A stretch of DNA of 64,000 nt from contig JAQFVV010006275.1 of the NCBI GenBank assembly GCA_028023455.1, forward strand, positions 622,001 through 686,000. Reading direction: 5' to 3'. Under the pieces are notes generated by a model. The model did no database searches and was not told the origin of the DNA. It was given only the letters and a program-made list of their open reading frames with translations. Made by a program: the position numbers and the translations under genes. Source of the stretch: Epiperipatus broadwayi. Lineage: Eukaryota; Onychophora; Udeonychophora; Euonychophora; Peripatidae. Within the stretch, counting starts at the first letter, position 1. The number at the start of each line of letters is the position of its first letter. This document shows positions 37,004-50,770 of the stretch, piece after piece.

Positions 37004-37429
37004 CTAAATACATAAATAAAAAATAATAATAATAAACAAGTTTGATATATATGTGGAGGGGGGTAAAACAAGATATGTTTTTTTCACCCCAATACAAAGT
37101 AAATGCAATATTTGCAAAAGTAAAAGATATATAAAAAAACAAACTAATAGAAAAAATATTGGCACAAGGCATATATTTTTCTCATTTTACAGTAAGGCAA
37201 AATGTCAAGGAGAATTTTCAAAATATAGAATGAATGAAATGGCGGTGAATCAAAGTGCAAGAATAACATTCCAAAATATTATACAAAAGGTTTAGATTTT
37301 TTCAAACAAAAATATCGACTTTTTAAAGCTCCAGCAATTAAAACAATCAGTAAAAATTATAAATATCCTTCTAAAAAAAGAAAATAAGCCTTTAAAAACA
37401 TTTTAAAAAAGGAAATTCCAACGCACACT

Positions 37430-38300
37430 GTTAGAGTTCAACTAGCACACAGCTGGTCTACTGCCACCCGCGCCAATAATGTCATGACGCATTACATTAC
37501 GCATGCATACACATTAAACGCATTTGCGCACTATAAAACTTTTAATTTTCAAAATAAATTAATATATAAGAAATTACAAATCTTATAGTATTTTCCTGAG
37601 CAAAATCTATTTCAATATCTTTACTGTTTTCGACATTTATGGGGGGAAAGAAAAAGGTTTGCTCTTCCTTTGTTTCTTATTTGCTACTCCGAATGTTCCC
37701 GATAAAAGGCGAGCGCGAATCAAATAATTTCTTTTATTTTATATGACAGAAAAAAAAATTGAAATAAAATATTGTAAGTGTCTATCAGTGAAGCTAGTAA
37801 ACCGAAATAATAATAAAAAATAATATGTTATTTATGTATAATCATTTATTTTTGTAAATAAACTTTCAAATAAGAAATCGATGATCAAAAACAAATACCG
37901 GCAATTGAAAATTTTTAAAAAACTGTAAAAAAATTACAAAACCGAATTGTCACAGGTTATTTAAAATTAATTCCTTAACGTACACGTGCCAATAGAATGA
38001 AATGTTATTACCACATATTTTTAATATATTAAAAAAAAACACAAGTAAATATACTTTTTCCATCTGTAAGAGCGCCATAACTAATTTTCTATTGAGCATG
38101 CGTTAAATAAACTGAACTCTGGGAAACATGAGGATTTCCAAATTGTGATTGGCTGTAAAAGTTTGTCTAGTTCTGTGTTAGATTTATGGTAATAAAAATA
38201 CGTTTTTACGACAAGATTTATAAGGATAATCAATAAAGTAAATATGCGGGCTTTTGACTATTTTCAGTTATTTAAAAAAATAAAATTAATTGTAATTGGA
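37430..38300. promoter_or_regulatory. Shared promoter region between CycE and the divergent gene
   Basis: The stretch between the two divergent start codons has clusters of CG dinucleotides (CACCCGCGCC at 37467, ACGCATTTGCGC at 37519, GGCGAGCGCGAA at 37707) and an inverted CCAAT box (GATTGGCTG at about 38147-38155), roughly 150 bases before the plus-strand ATG. No clear TATA box is placed. Transcription starts and any upstream 5' UTR exon of CycE were not resolved. Confidence 0.45.
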
Positions 38301-38325
38301 ATGATTCACATTAAGGCACTGCCAG
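38301..38325 (+). CDS. Unrecognised divergent gene, exon 1
   Basis: The ATG at 38301 opens MIHIKALP and the exon ends in CCAG before a GTAGAT donor. It joins the next exon through a split glycine codon (G|GA). The gene starts about 1.3 kb from the CycE start on the opposite strand. I do not recognise the protein. The model rests on splice signals, frame continuity and codon quality. Confidence 0.55.
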
Positions 38326-38445
38326 GTAGATTTGTCTTGATTTTATATGTGAGCGAAACTTTAGTTGGAAATAGATTTGTTTACAATTTCAATTTTTCTT
38401 AGAATTAATTTTGTTTAATCTAAAATAACTTTTTGTTTGATTTAG

Positions 38446-38528
38446 GAACCCCTAGAAGCAAACTAAATATTGGAGATATTGTTGAAAAAGCTTGTCTTGA
38501 AGCCGAAATATATAAGGCGCATAAACTG
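38446..38528 (+). CDS. Unrecognised divergent gene, exon 2
   Basis: The exon lies between a TTTGATTTAG acceptor and a GTAGGC donor, 83 bases, ending in phase 0. It continues as TPRSKLNIGDI and EKACLEAEIYKAHKL. The charged, leucine-spaced pattern suggests an alpha-helix. There is no transmembrane segment or signal peptide. Its identity is unknown; the next exon may be at 61123. Confidence 0.6.
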
Positions 38529-39239
38529 GTAGGCGTGTACTTCATGTTTTTATTTACTATGTAATGATTTAAAAAGTAAAAATATCAATAACTAGATTTT
38601 TTTAGATCCTTAATTTATTTTGAACATCTTTTATAATCGATCATAGTTAACGCCTTGCTGTTATAAAGTACTAGGCTTTACCCATGTTTAATATGTTTCT
38701 GTGTAATCCTTGAGCTCAGTTAATTATTATCCGATTTATTAAAACATTAAGAAGATAGCTTTTCACCATTGTTATTTAACTCACTTTATCATGAATGATA
38801 TTAGTATAACTAATTTATCAAAATTTTATTAAAGTGTTTGTTGCAGAAAAGTATATTTATATTACTCGAAAGTTATAGTTTATATATGTAATTATAATTA
38901 AATGCGAAACATCGTACACACACATATATAAAAACTAATGACACAGATGTGTGCCAGTAATAGCTGTTGATGATGAAAACTTTTTGATGTAATTCATTGT
39001 TGTGGAAAAAAAAAATTCATGCCATTGTGATGTACTTACTTTCTATCTTACAACATCCAAAGAATTATAGTAATTGAGCTATTATTAGGATCTCAAACTG
39101 AATGGATCTCAGTGAGATAACTTAAAACCTTAGTGCTAGGCAGCAATATTATTATTAATGGACCATCAGTGAATGTCACCAACTTTTTTTCAATAAAACA
39201 TTGAGTATATACATATGTTAGTAATATCATTTTATAATA

Positions 39240-39550
39240 TATAGGTTATATGAGCACAGACTTTCACATGACTCCACACTATTTCATAACACCGATACAC
39301 TTGAACACATACACGTTGAAAAGATAAATAATCACCAATACACGTATTTCATGCTAAAACAGCAATCATCAGTTGGTCCAGATTACCATCTCTACTCATA
39401 TATGCTATAAGTGCTCAGATATATATTAAGATAGCCAAACCTTATACTTTAATGGACAGGCTTCAATCCACTCCAACTCTTCAACCATCGGATCCAAATG
39501 AAAATCTGATGATGAAATGCTCAAAGGCCACCCTGAGGTCATTTTATAGC
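39240..39550 (-). repeat. Copy of the hammerhead-bearing interspersed repeat
   Basis: Read on the minus strand it has the landmarks of the 16.9-kb unit: a GACCTCA/AAAGGCC-like part, TCATCATCAGATTTTC, ACTCTTCAACC-complement, the ribozyme-like fold, then GTGTATGTGTTCAAGTGTAT and GTCATGTGAAAGTCTGTG at the end. It is a single unit here, not inverted. Confidence 0.75.
39330..39384 (-). ncRNA. Best hammerhead-ribozyme candidate (type I, short stem III)
   Basis: On the minus strand, stem I is AATC + ACCAA pairing with TTGGT + GATT, with a 3-base bulge TGG. The core CTGATGA (39372-39366) is intact. Stem II is TGCT/AGCA with loop GTTTT and one T-T mismatch at its base. GAAA is intact, and stem III is two pairs closed by loop ACGT. 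The cleavage triplet is GTA, which fits the NUH rule; the predicted cut lies between 39339 and 39338. This matches the minimal hammerheads known from Penelope-like elements and animal retrozymes. Activity is untested. Confidence 0.65.
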
Positions 39551-42500
39551 AGTTTTTAAAGCTTTTACACACTTTTAAGAGTTTCCCTCTTAAGTGTCAA
39601 AGAAATTCTAACTGGTTTAAAGTACACAAATATTCTAAAAAAAAATTTGATGAAAATGACATGAAAAAGGTAAAATTATAATATTTAAAATTCATCTTAA
39701 TAATCTATAGGAACTTCATTTACATTTTTATGATGTAGCTTAAAAATTGAGATGCTAAAATAAATTTTCATGAGATTGGAAATCACTATTGAAGTATCAT
39801 TGCTGTTGGCAAAATTGCTTAATTATAGTATTCTTTTGCTTCAACTTGCCTCTAAAGGGAGCCTATATATATATATTTTCAGTGTAGTGCTAAAATTTGA
39901 GTTTTATTTATTTAAATGGAGAGTGTGGTTTTGAATAATATAGCTATGGGGCATTTCAGATATTTTATATATACTTAAGAATATATTTCTTTAAAAATAT
40001 TTATGCATAAATAATAGGTAAATAGTTTAAATTTTTCAGTAAAAGTGTTACTATAATGAAAGGTATTATTTAATTGATCCAAATTATATAGAAGATAATT
40101 TGCTAAAAAATGTATTACATATATAAAAATATGGGTGACTTATTATATTAAGAAACTTAAATTAGTAATAAAAATTCATCTGTATAAGTCTAGTAAATTT
40201 TCTTTTAAACCACAAAAAAAAAAAAAAATTCTTTCTGATATTTTGTGTGTATAATAGGACATCGCTAAAATAATTTAAAAAAAATAGAAGAAATTTAGCA
40301 AACTATGTATTTTTCTCCCTTTTTTTATGTTTTTCCTTATATATTGCATACCACAGGGTAACCTGTGTAAACAAAAAAAAATTTGCTAAAAATTATTTTA
40401 TAATGCAATATACTTCATTTGTTTAATCAATCTATGAAATGTAAATAAATTGCCAAAAAGCTATTGAGAGCTTTAAGCAAATACACCCCCAATTTTATAA
40501 CAAAAAATATTTTTATTTTTTGTAATTTGCTCACAATGTAATAATGTAAATAAATGGTTTAGTTTTATTTATTTTTATTCAAGAAGTTATTGAAGAGCTA
40601 CAAATGATAAATGCTTATAATCTTTTGAAAAATTTGATGAAACACATATTGCATAATTTATACAAAACTATTAATCAGCTAATGTATTGTAAGTTTTTTT
40701 TAAAGAATACTTACAAATTGTCATGATTTACTACTTCATCTTTCTGTATACTCTTCATTTTAAAATACAGTGTTGATAAATTATTCAACTCATATAAACT
40801 TTAATAATTTGTTAACATAGGAGTTTGTTGTCAATATTTAATTTGACAATTTTATTTTGTATACTAAACAGTAGGAACATTGGAAGAAAAAGTTGTGCTT
40901 TGTATTAGTAATGGTATTTATATGCAGATTAAGTCTGCTTCATTGAAATTGTGTTTGAACTATTAGTTTGAATATAAATTTGAACATGCCATTAATTACC
41001 TCAATTCATTTTAAAATAGTAATTATCAAAGTCGCTTGATTATTATATGACATTTGTCCATCACAGTAGCATGCATATAACACTAATTGACCATACTAAA
41101 ATTCTTTTTTTTTTCTTTAATTTTTCTCAATTGGGAATCAATCCAAGAATTTTTATTTATTCAACCAGTTGAATCATTTATAATAACAAAATTATTAAGA
41201 TATATTATGGAAAAAATAAATTTTGTACACATTATGCAATAAATATAATTGAAATCTATTGTGATCAGATGATTGATTTTAAGATATACTTATAAACTAT
41301 CATGTAATATATTAGTGCATTAATGAAAGATCAACATTTTAGCATTGTTGATGCTAAAATATAAATTTTTTAAAATATTATATTATTTTTTACTCCTTTG
41401 AAATTATTATAAATAATTTTTTATATTATTTTTTGGGATTATTTTATAATAAAAGAAGATTGAGAGAAAATAAAGATAGTCATGATTTATTTACCGTAAT
41501 TTAAATGAGTCTAAGGATTCACATATTTACCTTAAATCAATAGGCACATGCATACATTCTATTTTAATGACTTATTTTAATGCTATTGCCCTAACTTTAT
41601 TATAATATATCATAACTAGTAGCCACCTGTAAAGGAATATTGCATTTCTACCTCCAAAATAAAAAAAGAAAGAGAAATTGAAAACAAAAAATTAAGGATG
41701 AACTTCATGATAACTGTACAAAAGAAATCTGTGAACCATAAATATTTCCTTGTGTATGACATATTGGTTCATTAGTTTGGTTATTTGTCATCTTGCAATA
41801 TTATTTTCTAATATCTTCTATTGCAGACTTTTCATTCTGACACATTTTGTTTATTTATAGCTATATTCTGATCTTAACTATATCATCCCACCAAAATAAA
41901 TTACTACTGAATCTTTTTAATCATATTTTTGAGACAATCTCTATATCTTTTTCTGTTATCATTTATTTTACAAGCTCAATTCAGGGGAAATCTAATATAA
42001 ATTTAAATACATATATATTAAATATATTTAAGCTTGTTTAGAACTATTAGCATGCTCTTTATATTACATTTGTAGTACAAACTTATTAAGTCATATGATA
42101 TAAAATTTTTATACCCCACTTCAGCTCAATGCTTTTCTGTAAATGTCTATTGCAAGTTTTTTTTTTTCCTCCATAATAATATATCAAACTTTTTGATATC
42201 ATCTAACATTAGAATATTTCCTAGCATACTTTTATCTTTTGAGATTAAGTTGACAGTTTATTATTACTCTTCTTTTTTTTTTTGCACTAATCCATTTCTC
42301 TTTTTTTTTCTCACTTTTTTAGTTATAATTCCCCCCCCCCCACTTCTTTATTTTACTCATAGTCTTTTGCAAATTTTTTCACAACTATAACTTAAAGATT
42401 ACTAAATACATTCAAGTCATTTATAGTTTCCTATTTATTTTTCTGTTTATTTACCATAAGGCATTTTTACATGTTAAATAAATAATCAGTTTAGTTTTAC

Positions 42501-42984
42501 TTTCAGTAATTATAATAATTCCGTTGGTAATATGTATTTGTTAAGCTTTACTTTTATGATGTTCTGTTCTTAAGCCTATCTTCAAACTGGCCAAATTTAA
42601 TTCACAAATTTTTGATTGTAGTTTTTAGATATTGCAAAATTAATATTGTAATTAAATGAAAGATATTTTAGATAATTTATTTTGACAACTGCTTTTATTT
42701 GTAGTCTTTTAAATACTGTTCTTCTGAAATTATATCAACTTGGTAAGCATTTCTTTTTACCTTTAATAACTCAGATTCATCCTACAGAACATGAAGAAAT
42801 AGTTGAAAATATTAAATAAAACACCACATGATTTTTAATTTAGGTTTTTCATATTAACCACCCCCCATCTATGTATAATGAATATTTTATGGACATCAGA
42901 TAAGATGGCAGTGCCAACGAAATCCAAAGATTAATTCTGGTATTAATAAAGAGCATAGGATTGGTTCTGGTTTGATATGTACTT

Positions 42985-43080
42985 TCCAATACTATTACCG
43001 ATGAAGGCCAATACCAGAAACTAGACTGGGGATTTGATTAATCTGTTGTCCATCAATACTCATTCTTAGATAGCTTTAGA
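42985..43080 (+). repeat. Decayed relative of the 11.2-kb repeat
   Basis: GATGAAGGCC (43000-43009), then AATACC and GAAACTAGACTGGGGAT, parallels the 11.2-kb arm, including the TGATGA-stem-GAAAC order. The first two bases of the CTGATGA box are changed to CC. The sequence diverges after 43060. Confidence 0.5.
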
Positions 43081-44286
43081 TGAGTTATAGAGTAAATTAT
43101 TGCTATTAATACAAACTTCCAGGTAAGAAAAATATTTTTTTTCTCCTACTTTATTGAGAAAATAAATTTGATTAAAATATTCTATATTGTTCTGATGATT
43201 AATAAGCAGAATATTTCTGAATTTGAATCTAAACCTTCTATGATTTGCACAGCTTGTTCTTGTTTTATTTCCATTTGCTCTAATAGCAATTTTCTATACA
43301 TGTATATTATAATGTGCAGAATCCTCTAACTGATTGGGCTATACAAGATTGTTTATTCAAATACTATTCTAGCTCATGAATGCTAAAAATATGAACCTTA
43401 TTCAGATGATAAAATTGATGATATGATCACCATACTTAAATGATATTATTTGAATCAAGAACTATTTTTTTCAATTTTTTTTCAGGATAATCATTTCAAA
43501 GTACTATATAATAATAATCTTCACTATGGGTTTTATATAGTTGTTTGACTCATTTAAACATGTTTTACTATCTTGGACTATAACTAGTCCCTTAATCATT
43601 TTTGCTTTTGGATGCTATAAAATCTCTTATAAACTTGAATAATTTGATTCCTGACTACTTTGTAGTATTTGATACTTATACCTACTTTTGAAGAAATATA
43701 AAAATTTCTTTAATTTATATAATCTTTCCATTTCCTTTAAGCATCACTCTTTTATATATCATACAGGATTTTTATTATTTATCCAAGTGGAATTTATGAT
43801 GTGCAGATTCCCTTTAGATTGTTATTATCTTAATATTTACTACTTACTATTTAAGGCTGAATTAATGGTAATAAAATAATTAAATTTTAATATTCTAATA
43901 AAATTCTATATCATTTCGAAATTATATAAATGACAAACAATTAATTAAGTATATACTTTTTAGTCGTTTCTCTGATATTAACTTCTGGTTGAGTCTTAAA
44001 TCCTGTATAATTTTATATATTTATAATCAAATTCTCAATAATTATTTCAACCAAAATTTCAATATTAATTTGCTATTGATTATTATAACTTTATTTTAGG
44101 AAGATGTATGATGCTAAGTTTACTAACTGTTGCACTGGCATTATATATGCAGAACAAGTAAATTGATGATTTTCCTGCATTTAAGAATTTTAGAAACTTT
44201 TAAGTCTTTATTCTGAATAGAATCATAAGCTGAGATTAGATCTATAAATGAATGATCAGTTCTTTATTTATTTTGAAATCTCTAGA

Positions 44287-44880
44287 AAATGATAAAATTA
44301 TTATTGATATTTTAAAAGAAACAGGTAAAGAAATAGAAAAAATGTTGGCAATTTTATATCCCAAATGTTTAAATGATAAAGATATAATTGTAATATTGAT
44401 ATTTAAGAAAGGTGATTAAGAAGATATTAGAAATTGCAGACCTATCTGTTTTCCATCAGTTCTACACAAAATCTTTATCAAGATAATTCCAACTCATTTA
44501 TAGCAAACTTTGTATTCACATTAACCAAAAGAACAAGTGGATTTATAAATGAGTCACATCTATATATTAAGATAAGTTGTAGAAAAGATTAGTGAATTTG
44601 AGTGAAAGAACAAACATATCATTGACGTCATTAAAATAATTAAGAGTAAAATGGAACTCAGGTGATCTATTGCTAGAAGAGGTGATAATAAATGAAAAGT
44701 TCAAGGCTTAAATTAAATGCCAACAGCTGTTAAATTCCTAGAAAGAGACCACATGTGAACTGAGTAAATGAAATGATGAAGTTTATTGGTGTGATGTGGA
44801 AAAGAAAATAAAAAAAAAAAGATTAATCTTGGAGAGTTCTTCATCTGAAGTGGATGGATAATGATTGAAAATGATGGTGT
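44287..44880 (+). mobile_element. Internally deleted RTE LINE relic
   Basis: It aligns by eye with the 13- and 56-kb RTE copies: AAAGAAACAGGTAAAGAAAT, CCCAAATGTTTAAATGAT and AGAACAAGTGGATTTA, then a jump that omits most of the reverse transcriptase. It resumes with GCTAGAAGAGGTGATAATAA and ends at GGATAATGATTGAAAATGATGG. There is no usable frame. Confidence 0.75.
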
Positions 44881-45167
44881 TTATTATTAGCACATTTTTG
44901 TGCATATATATCTTATATTATTGAAAATCATATTGTAAAAACAAGACTTTTTTTTACTCTTGTATGTGACAAACAATCTTTTTTTTTTTCTGTAGAGATA
45001 CATACATACATTGACATGTTAAAAATAGCCATGCATTAGCATTAAATACATGATATTTATAAATTGTATGATTTTGTGTTTACATATTTTAGTAAATTGT
45101 AATTGTACTCTAATTATCTATGGAATTTGTTGGGTAAAAAGTAATGGTAAACAAAGAGATTTGTTCT

Positions 45168-45455
45168 CTTAGAGATGATATCTCCTCCACTAGTGATGAA
45201 GTCATTATCATATTGCATTTATATTACTTTTACAGTTAGAACAATAATATTCATCTCATACCCAGATTAATCTGTAGCTTTTATCCTTTGGCTGATAATT
45301 GCTTGATCCCATTTATTGATGGTAAGCTATGTTGGGCTAGCTATTTGAAAGAAAATTTTTAAATCTCTTAATGATCTTAAAAAAATTTCCAATGATCTCA
45401 TAGTATAGATCGTGGACATGATAAGTTGATGTGCTAGCCAGTTTCATACTACATA
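45168..45455 (-). repeat. tRNA-derived SINE, copy B
   Basis: The body matches copies at 19.5 and 51.8 kb (TCCTCCACTAGTGATGAAG, then CCCAGATTAATCTGTAGC and CTTTGGCTGATAATTG). The head at the high-coordinate end retains CTGGCTAGCACAT but has no good B-box. Confidence 0.5.
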
Positions 45456-46959
45456 TCTGCCCATAATTTATATTGTTTAACTTCTAGATTTATAGTAATG
45501 ATCCACTATCATGGATCTGCTATGATGATATATTACACTTACATCTGAAAATTACATATGAGATTACTGTTATTTAAGATATAAATTCATAAATTGAGGA
45601 CTTTATAATTGTAAGAATTTTTAACATCTGACTGGCATTCTACTAGTGAAGAATAGTTACTAAAGCAGAATTAGGTTTCTCCTTGATACTAATATAACTA
45701 TATAATTTATCTTATTTGTTCATTAGCTTCCAAATCATTTTTTCCAAATGTTAAATATCAGAAATTAATATGAGTTTATAAAAATTTGTGACAATATAAG
45801 TTGATAAAATATTTTTTCTGCTAATGTAGAGGAAATTAACATAAGAGGCTGCCCATTTAACTAAAATTTGCTATCTTTGATATTTTATACATCTAAGGAT
45901 TTTTAATGTAAACAGAAAAACAATAATCATTATATTCATTAATCCATTAAAAAAAGTTTGAGAGTGAAATTTTAAGATGTCTATGACTGAGTGTAAATAT
46001 ACTTAAAGTTTTTCTTCCAAATAGGAATAAACATATTTCAAAGAAATAAATATTTCAATAAAACAATTTGTCAAATGTGTAAAAAAAAGATACACATAGT
46101 CTTCTTTTAATTGAATTAAAATTGCACGGAAAAAAGATATATAATTAGCAATGTGCAAATAATATATGCAAAATTAAATCTATATAAATTTGAATTTCAA
46201 ACTACTTTTTTGAAGAATGAGATACAAATTTAATATTGCGTGTAAGAACTCTGCAATTAACCATTATACATTTTTAATTACTTTAAAGTAAAAATTATAG
46301 ATGGAGATGCAATAGAAAACAAAAACATTTAAGCATATAGTTATTTGCATAATATTGGGCATTAACACAATTACTCAGAATAGTTTAGCTAAAAATGAAA
46401 GTGGTACTTTCAATAAATAATTAGTAATAAATAATAAATTTATAGTTGAGAGAAGTAAAAATACACAAAAAACCTTTGTAATTAATAATGGAATTATTAT
46501 ACTCTATTTGCAATTAGTAATGGAATTATTATATTCAAATAGTCTTTTTTTTTTTTTCGACTTTCTGAGCAACAGATCACCCACTTGATAAAATGTAAAG
46601 CAAATAAATATTTTCTGCTATTGATTTAATAACACACATAACACACACAAAAAAGTATAAATGTATATGCTATCATCCATGAAATTGGCAGGCTTTGAGC
46701 ATGTATTATAAGTCAAAGTAATTTGAGTTTAAAATAACAAATTCAAATTATCAATTATGTTCATAAAATGCTATAAAATTAATTGTTTAATTAGGCACTC
46801 AGGAATTTATTATTGAAGCAATAAAAAGGCAATCTGGATATAATATTTCCATTTATCTGATCAAAGTAAGATTTTTGTAAACTTTACTTAAAGTCTATCA
46901 CTCCCATTATTATGTTGTATTCAATAAGTGGGTGGTATTAAAATTTGGAAATGATATAA

Positions 46960-49900
46960 GAAAATGTCTGGTACTGAGCTCAGGCTATCAACAGGCTTTG
47001 CAGGTAATGGAAAATGGAATGGCGTTTAGATATGGAGGACAACTGTGAATATCAAATAAACAATACCTGACCAAGACCTCCTGCTGTCTTGTATGATAGG
47101 ATATTGGTTCATCAAATGCTAAGTACTGCTTTCTGTACCAACACTGCATATTGTCTCTTTTCCTTCTTCAATCATTTAAGTTATTATTGGGCCCAATTGT
47201 TGTGAACCTCTTATGCTATTGGACATGTGTATTTGCACATTTTTATTCTTTAATTACATACACAGCATTTGTGATTCCAATATTCCTTTTTTTTTTTTTT
47301 TTTAGTTCAAGCCCTCAGGATTAAGAATGTAATGATGGGGTCAAACTTAGTAGACTGGCAGTCAGTTATGCTCTTTGCTTGAGACAGTACAAATCTCCAA
47401 TGAGTCATTTTGGAACTGGTCTTAATTGAGACAGGGGTTTTGGCTGGCAAACATTTATATATTTATGCAGTTCTACTTAGGGATCTCCTTCCCACTTTAG
47501 AAGTGGAATGGCTTAGAAAATGTGATCTTATAATGGCCTGTCTTCCACTGTATGCCTAAATAATAATAGTAATAAGAATAATATCAATTGTAATGGTGTA
47601 GTAAGAGATAGAGATAATACTAAAGGTAAGTATCACAAATATAAATTTAATTTTTTTCTAAATATAGGTACATGGAGTATTCAAACTTTATTTGATACAA
47701 ACTCTTCAAGACCAGAATGGAAAACAGTATTTGTGGTTAAAGAACTATCAAGATTTAAAATTGATATAGCTACTCTTAGCAAAACTTGTTTCAAAGTTTA
47801 TTAGAACAGATGGATGAATATAAATTTTTGAAAAGACAGGTTAGTCAGTGAAAGAATTTGCTGTAAAATCTAATTAAATATCTTTTATTATTGGAAATCT
47901 TCACAATGATCTTAAAATTAGCCTTGTATAATGGTACTAGAATTCATTTTATCAGTGCCAGATTCAGAGAAGGAAAGCTTTGTTGGGTAGTATTATTACA
48001 GCAATACCATTAAAAGATCAAATTTTTTCTTTTGCAGTCTTCTAATGCATGTTTTGGTATAAATAGTAGACTTTAGACACAGTGGATATATTATCACAAA
48101 TACTTTGTTTAGGCAGAGAAACCACTCACAATACATGGATTGACTATTTACTATTTTTTTCTAAAATGAGCTTCTTAAGTCTCAAAATTACTTTCTGTCA
48201 AGTAGTTGTTACAGTTAAATTGGCATACATTACAGATTTTAGTTGTACCACAGTGAGAATTTTATTCAGTTTCATCAAAAAATATTCCTGCATACAAGAC
48301 AGAAAATCTTTTCAAAGGAACATGAATACATTTATGCTCAAAACAATGGGATTCAATAGATTACATTATTGTTAGGATCAAAATATAATAGAAGTTCAGA
48401 TTACACAAGCATTTATAAGCTCAGATTGTTGGACAGATCATAGATTAGAAAGCTTTAAGATAAAAATGATATTTGCATCAAAGAATAGATATTATTGCAA
48501 TTATATTCATAAGAAAATTGATGTTAGTTTTTTAGAAGAATTTACTAAATGTACTAAATTTCAACGGCTTACTAAAATTGCTAATTTGGATCTTCATAAC
48601 TTATATTACTGATGCATGGAATTCTCTTAAGGAGTGTGTTATGTATGCAAATATATCTGTTCTTGGGTTTACTAAATGACTGTTTTTCTGACAGTGATTA
48701 TATTATTAGTGATCTAATTGAAAAGAAACATGTCTCATTCTCTGCTTAGAAAAATTATAGATTAAATGTGGAACTTGATAATAAATCTAAATACAGAAGC
48801 TCATTGACTGACAAGAAGGCTTAAAAATGATTGGTGGATTAAAATTGCGAAAAAGATGCAGAGGTTCATTGATTGCCATCATTCTAATCTTTTTTCATTG
48901 CATTGAAAGCACACATAGACTTGAGAAATGGAATCACAATTTTACTAAATCCAGTAATGGCACTCTGTTATATGATAATAATGTTATTTTGAACAAGTGG
49001 AAAGAGTATTCTGATCATCTTTTGAATAATGATACAAGAATTGATATAATTTTTAATGCTATATCCATTTTATCTACTCATTTAGGTTTGGATAAAGATA
49101 TCCAGCTTAATAAAGTCAAAATAGCTCTTAAAAATGGAAAGACTGCAGGTCCTGGTGAAATACCGGTTTTAAAGTATCATGGTGACATGTTATCTTTAAA
49201 AATATTGGAATTTGTTAGGAATATCTGGGCCCGTGAAGTTGTGCTCTTCAATCTTAAAGATGTTTTTATTGTTCCAATTTTTAAAAACAAAAGGATTAAA
49301 CAAGATTGTGGTAATTATTATATAGTATCATTACTATCCACTACAGCAAAAATAATTTCAAGAATAGATTGCTTCCACTTATAAATCAATCATGATCAGA
49401 GAATCAATATGATATTAGGGAATCAAGAAGCAGTCTCAATATTATTTTTCTTACCAGGCAAATGCAAGAAAAGTTTCAGGATAAAGAAATGATTTATATA
49501 TTGCCTTTATTGATTTGATCAAGGCATTTGATGCAATTAATAGGATAGATCTATGGCACTGTTAAAATTAGTTGATTGTCTACCAAAATTTATTTGTATT
49601 ATTCAACTTCTACATAATCAAAGGAAAGGAAATGTTATTACTATAGGTGGAAAATTTGAGGCATTTGAAATGAAAACTAGTATTAAACAAGTATGTATAC
49701 TTGTTTCAACATTATTTTTAATTTTAATGACTGGTCGTTGGAAGACGATACATGTTTTATGGTGAAATTTTTAATTTGAGCCAGTTAAATGCAAAAACAA
49801 GAACTTCATGTTTTTGGATTCTGGATTTACAATATGATGGTGATTATGCTATTTTTACTTGCTTAAAAGACAATTTGCAGAATCTTTTTAAAGTTTTCAA

Positions 49901-50770
49901 TGCAACTTATAAAGATCTCAGTTTATTAATTAATGTTCCAAAAACTCAAATTCTTTTATAGCCTGTGAAGGAAGAAAAATTCTCAGCAAGTTTCAGCTTG
50001 AACAATGATTATCAATTTGAGAATGTAAATCAGTTTAAATACCTTCATTAGTTTTATAAGTAAAAAGATAAACTTAGACATTGAGATCCAATACAGACTC
50101 CACTGTGCTGCTGTTGTTTTAACCAGTTAAAAGATAGAATATTTCATCATAGGAAAATAACCACTGCAACTAAGTTAATTATATATAAAGCTGTCATTTT
50201 ACTTAATTTATTGTATGAATGTGACACTTGGACACCCTATTGGTTAAAGGTATTAGAAATTTTCATTTAAGGATGCTTCATAAAATTTTAAAAATACAAT
50301 GGCAAGATCATAAAATCAATCAATATGTTTTTCAGCTTTCATTCTATTATTGTAAAATCATACTTTTGTTAGATTTAGAGATGTAAAATGAATGAACAAT
50401 GGAAGACTTCCTAAAAGAGTGTTTTATGGTTAACTTGAATATGGGTTTCATAGGAGAGTTAGACCATATCTATGTTATAATGGTTATCTCTAAGACATTC
50501 TAAATAAGTACAATGTCAATTAGGAAAATATGGCAGAGAATAGATTACATCGGTCAGCTACAATTAGATATGCGTTGAATTATATCAGGAAGAAAAGTTT
50601 TCTACTGAGGAAACTAATAGACAACTTTGTAAAAAATCAAATACAAACAGAAAATTGGATCAGCATGTTTTATAGGTGGACATATTTTTCTTCTACAGAT
50701 TGGTTTGTATAATTATCACAAAACTCATTTTTAGAGTAGTCTGTCCTTTTTTTTTAGTTGGAATGGTCAT
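46960..50770 (+). mobile_element. Second-type non-LTR LINE, dead
   Basis: A LINE distinct from the RTE family. A GC-richer leader (46960-47600) is followed by an endonuclease start reading GTWSIQTLFDTNSSRPEWKT and DIATLSKT (47670-47790), a reverse transcriptase (48.8-49.97 kb) and a C-terminal region to about 50.77 kb. The clade is not assigned: the order GTW-RTL, ALSET, GPDGIP, FIDLTKAFD, LQYADD is common in arthropod LINEs often annotated as endonuclease-reverse transcriptase. Its 5' end is uncertain and no target duplication was found. Confidence 0.75.
48827..49961 (+). pseudogene. Reverse transcriptase of the second LINE type
   Basis: In order it shows KIALKNGKTAGPGEIPVLKY (palm entry, 49120), DVFIVPIFKNKRIKQDCGNY (49258), YIVSLLSTTAKIISRI, a broken FIDL-KAFDAI (motif A, 49510-49540), TSIKQVCILVSTLF (motif B with the G of the usual KQGC lost, 49678), and LDLQYDGDYAIFTC (motif C, where YADD is YDGD, 49824). 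The altered motif C alone would abolish catalysis. The parts lie in different frames with stops. Confidence 0.8.

Noticed and set aside
37053-37295. Plus-strand frame near the CycE start
   Set aside because: Lies in the likely CycE 5' UTR intron, antisense, with no motif; probably chance.
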